From positions 1 to 18,153 of the forward strand of contig CANKLD010000017.1 in the NCBI GenBank assembly GCA_947483095.1: DNA of 18,153 nt. The letters run 5' to 3'. Shown here in pieces: positions 15,749-18,153 of the stretch (the first letter of the stretch is position 1; the number at the start of each line of letters is the position of its first letter). The notes under the pieces were generated by a model. It did not search any database. It saw only the letters and a list, made by a program, of their open reading frames with translations, and was not told where the DNA came from. Source of the DNA: Bacteroidota bacterium (lineage in GTDB: Bacteria; Bacteroidota; Bacteroidia; Flavobacteriales; Flavobacteriaceae). The translations under genes and the position numbers were made by a program.

Positions 15749-16603
15749 ATGCAAAAAATTACGATTTTAATTCATTGTAAAGATCAAAAAGCGATTATTG
15801 CTTCGGTAACCAATTATATTTCTTCCATTGGGGGAAATATTATTTATTTGGACCAACATGTTGATGCGGATGAAAATGTATTTTTCATGCGTTTGGAATG
15901 TGAATTAAGTGCTGAAAATTGGAATTTTGATGCTATAAAAAAGGATTTTAAAACTAATTTAGCCGATCCATTTGATATGAACTGGGAAATTTATCCTCAA
16001 GACCAAAAGCCCAAAATGGCACTCTTTGTATCGAAATACGACCACTGTTTATTTGATATATTAGGCAGATATTTAGCAGGAGAATTACCCCTAGAAATAT
16101 CAGTAATTATAAGCAATCACGAGGATTTAAGAGGTGCTGCAGAACGATTTAGTATTCCGTTTTATTACGTTCCTTTTAGTAAAGAAACGAAAATTGAAGC
16201 AGAGAAAAAACAACTTGAATTGTTGTATGAATATAAAATTGAATTTTTGGTTTTAGCTCGTTATATGCAAATAATCACTCCAAAAATAATTGAAGTTTAC
16301 AAAAACAAAATAATTAATATTCATCATTCCTTTTTACCTGCTTTTCCAGGTGCTAAACCGTATCATTCGGCTTTCAAAAGGGGTGTTAAAATTATTGGGG
16401 CAACAAGTCATTATGTAACGGAAGAATTGGATGAAGGTCCAATAATTGAACAGGATATTTCACGTGTTTTGCACAGCCATTCTATTGAAGATTTCATAAT
16501 GAAAGGACGAGATTTAGAGAGAACGGTTTTAGCTAGGGCAATAAAATTACATGCTGAGAGAAAAACTATGGTCTATAATAATAAAACTGTGGTGTTTTTT
16601 TGA
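15749..16603 (+). CDS. purU: Formyltetrahydrofolate deformylase
   Basis: 284 residues. It hydrolyses 10-formyl-tetrahydrofolate to formate and tetrahydrofolate, balancing one-carbon pools and feeding formate to purine synthesis. An N-terminal ACT domain (about 1-80, starting ITILIHCKDQKAIIASV) is followed by a PurN-like formyltransferase domain (about 88-284). Catalytic residues are present: Asn190 and His192 in NIHHSFLPAFPG and Asp228 in ELDEGPI, spaced as in PurN (Asn106, His108, Asp144). The ACT domain and the NIHHSFLPAFPGAKPYH form point to PurU rather than PurN. The ATG at 15749 follows an A-rich leader typical of the phylum. It is divergent from icmF, with which it shares a promoter region. 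Confidence 0.95.
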   Translation: MQKITILIHCKDQKAIIASVTNYISSIGGNIIYLDQHVDADENVFFMRLECELSAENWNFDAIKKDFKTNLADPFDMNWEIYPQDQKPKMALFVSKYDHCLFDILGRYLAGELPLEISVIISNHEDLRGAAERFSIPFYYVPFSKETKIEAEKKQLELLYEYKIEFLVLARYMQIITPKIIEVYKNKIINIHHSFLPAFPGAKPYHSAFKRGVKIIGATSHYVTEELDEGPIIEQDISRVLHSHSIEDFIMKGRDLERTVLARAIKLHAERKTMVYNNKTVVFF

Positions 16604-16676
16604 TAGACGTTTTAAAAATTCTTAAAATCGTATACTCTTTGGTTACATAAAATAAAATAAAATAAACAAAATCAAA

Positions 16677-17408
16677 ATGAAAAGAATTATTATGCTCTTT
16701 TTATTTGTGCCGTTAATTGCTACTGCACAATTTAAAGATTTAAAAAAATTGGCAGAAAGTAAAATTCAAAAAGTGACTAATGTCAATAAAATCAACACTT
16801 TGGTAGACATTAGCGCCGGTTTGAAGGAAGCTTTGAACAATGGAATTACGAAACAAGTATCGAAATTAACTGCTGAAGATGGGTTTTACAAAAATGACTT
16901 GGTGAAGATTTTATTGCCTGAAGAATTGCAGAAAGTAGATAAAACTTTAAGAAGTTTAGGGATGGCGAGCTTGGCCGATCAGGGATTATTAGTTTTAAAT
17001 AGAGCTGCTGAAGATGCGGTAAAAGAAGCAACACCTATATTTGTGGATGCGGTAAAAAATATGAATTTCACGGATGCTAAAACTATTTTAATGGGAAATG
17101 AAAAAGCGGCAACTACCTATTTAGAAACGACAACTTCAACTGCTTTATATGGCAAATTTAGTCCGATTATTGTCACCTCATTAAAAAAAGTTAATGCTGA
17201 TAAAATTTGGAGTCAAATAATATCAAAATACAATTCGATTCCGTTAGTGAAAAAAGTAAATCCAGATTTAAAGGACTATGTGACCAAAGAAACGATGAAA
17301 GGTGTTTTTACTATGGTTGCTGTTGAGGAAAAAGAAATTAGGGTGAATTTAAAATCGAGAACTTCGAGTTTGTTACAGAGTGTTTTTGCGATGCAGGATA
17401 AAAAATAA
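16677..17408 (+). CDS. Exported DUF4197 domain protein
   Basis: 243 residues. The N-terminus is a signal peptide: MKR, a hydrophobic core to about residue 14, and a likely signal peptidase I cut after Ala17 (ATA|QFKDL). The mature protein is almost all helical and Lys/Ala/Leu-rich and matches DUF4197: ISAGLKEALNNGI, FYKNDLVKILLPEEL, SLADQGLLVLNRAAEDAVKEA, MNFTDAKTIL and YLETTTSTALYGKF, then VTKETMKGVFTMVAVEEKEIR. Predicted periplasmic; function unknown. The leader contains four ATAAA units (16647-16666), A-rich as expected for efficient translation in Bacteroidota, and a near-consensus TACTCTTTG (16633-16641, one extra base in the spacer). The 73-bp gap after purU lacks a terminator, so cotranscription is possible. 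A terminator follows at 17505. Confidence 0.88.
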   Translation: MKRIIMLFLFVPLIATAQFKDLKKLAESKIQKVTNVNKINTLVDISAGLKEALNNGITKQVSKLTAEDGFYKNDLVKILLPEELQKVDKTLRSLGMASLADQGLLVLNRAAEDAVKEATPIFVDAVKNMNFTDAKTILMGNEKAATTYLETTTSTALYGKFSPIIVTSLKKVNADKIWSQIISKYNSIPLVKKVNPDLKDYVTKETMKGVFTMVAVEEKEIRVNLKSRTSSLLQSVFAMQDKK

Positions 17409-17504
17409 ATAACATATTGATAACCGTATTTTAACTTTTACATTTAAAATATTATGGAAATTTGCAACGTAGTTTTAAATTAGTAAGTTAAGTTTTAGGG
17501 AATT

Positions 17505-17534
17505 AACCACTGCTTTCGGGTAGTGGTTTTTTTT
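17505..17534 (+). terminator. Rho-independent terminator after the DUF4197 gene
   Basis: AACCACT (17505-17511) pairs perfectly with AGTGGTT (17522-17528) around a 10-base loop, then the plus strand continues as a T-run to 17534. Its T-run touches the stop codon of the converging hydrolase gene. The opposite strand has a weaker T tract, so use by the hydrolase gene is less sure. Confidence 0.85.
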
Positions 17535-18153
17535 ATAATTTATTTAAAAATGAAATTACTGTGAAATTAAAAGTAAGTGGTTGTTCAATATTAACTACAT
17601 GCCCACATTGCTGTACAACAAATAGTTTCGAAGATTTAAAATGTTTTTCAACGACTTTTCTCACCGAAGGCAGAAACATATAATCCTCTTCACCCATAAT
17701 ATAAAGTGTTGGAATACTCAATTCTTCTTGCCGGAACCACTTTAAAATAGGGTTGATTTCTGCGGTTAACTTAAACCATTTAATAAACTCTTTTTGATAT
17801 AGTTTTTTGGCTTCATTGATAAACAACAAACGGGATTGTTTGTGGTTTTTATTAGGCATAATTACAAAAGCAAAAAACTTATACAAAACCAAATACGGCA
17901 ATACATATTTGAACATATTCCCTAATTTCATTAGAATTTGTGAACGAAAATTCATCTTAAGAATGGCGCCTCCAAGAATCATACTTTGAACTCTTTCTGG
18001 ATGCATTTCTGCCAACTGACGTATTAAAATAGTGCCTAATGAAATTCCAACAAAATGTGATTTCTTGATCTTTAGATGATCTAATACTTCTAAAATATCA
18101 TTGGCTAAGGCCGAAAAAGTATATTTTTGTTTGAACGCATTTTTTATTTGTTG
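17533..18153 (-). CDS. Alpha/beta hydrolase, 5' end outside window
   Basis: 206 residues are visible and the frame is open to the right edge, so the start is missing. The nucleophile elbow GISLGT (Ser codon at 18040-18042) lies within the first 40 visible residues, upstream of the TTG at 18015, so that codon is not the start. The catalytic Asp is likely in GEEDYMF and the His in QQCGHVVNIEQP near the C-terminus. A cap region between the elbow and the Asp carries a hydrophobic stretch (YVLPYLVLYKFFAFVI). The triad appears complete, so it is probably an active esterase/hydrolase; the substrate cannot be predicted. The gene converges on DUF4197 with a shared terminator region. Confidence 0.88.
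   Translation of the reverse strand, partial: QQIKNAFKQKYTFSALANDILEVLDHLKIKKSHFVGISLGTILIRQLAEMHPERVQSMILGGAILKMNFRSQILMKLGNMFKYVLPYLVLYKFFAFVIMPNKNHKQSRLLFINEAKKLYQKEFIKWFKLTAEINPILKWFRQEELSIPTLYIMGEEDYMFLPSVRKVVEKHFKSSKLFVVQQCGHVVNIEQPLTFNFTVISFLNKL

Noticed and set aside
1..18153. Horizontally acquired island or novel multi-gene defence system
   Set aside because: All genes are metabolic or conserved housekeeping types, base composition looks even, and there are no integrase, tRNA or transposase boundaries.

Overview
The window looks like chromosomal DNA of a Bacteroidota member, most likely family Flavobacteriaceae and close to Flavobacterium. The evidence is low GC content, A-rich leaders with no clear Shine-Dalgarno sequences, several TAnnTTTG promoter boxes, a lipoprotein-type and a 'TAQ'-type signal peptide, and intergenic repeats of a kind I associate with Flavobacterium genomes (that last point is recollection, not checked). 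Both edges cut genes. Gene order and content look like core metabolism: I saw no phage, transposase, tRNA, rRNA, CRISPR or defence genes.

Layout. 1-903: 3' part of an acetyltransferase-like gene (+). 904-1320: non-coding, with a duplicated repeat block and the terminator of the next gene. 1321-2583 (-): PLP-dependent alpha-oxoamine synthase family enzyme (serine palmitoyltransferase / cysteate acyltransferase type). 2825-3619 (+): NYN-OST-HTH putative RNA-binding nuclease. 3687-8263 (+): a probable operon of uridine kinase, an FtsB/DivIC-like division protein, and methylmalonyl-CoA mutase small and large subunits. 8327-9208 (+): SDR enzyme of the 2,4-dienoyl-CoA reductase type. 9389-10477 (+): MeaB, the mutase G-protein chaperone. 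10489-11010 (-): small lipoprotein. 11233-11796 (+): DUF1543 protein. 12042-15488 (-): fused isobutyryl-CoA mutase IcmF. 15749-16603 (+): PurU. 16677-17408 (+): exported DUF4197 protein. 17533-18153 (-): alpha/beta hydrolase, cut by the right edge.

The theme is adenosylcobalamin acyl-CoA chemistry. MutAB interconverts succinyl-CoA and methylmalonyl-CoA, and MeaB loads and protects it. IcmF carries its own cobalamin domain, G-protein and mutase domain in one chain. Active-site residues separate the two: Tyr/Arg in MutB, Phe/Gln in IcmF. With the dienoyl-CoA reductase-like SDR this suggests a cluster for propionyl/branched-chain and unsaturated acyl-CoA handling. No propionyl-CoA carboxylase or methylmalonyl-CoA epimerase lies in the window.

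The least explained material is intergenic: (i) degenerate 70-90 bp repeats at about 2672, 4328, 9261 and 15630, (ii) a hairpin with an AAAA loop and changing stem that recurs in several of these spacers, and (iii) a nine-unit 10-bp tandem array between two converging genes. I did not find strong evidence for a wholly new multi-gene system.
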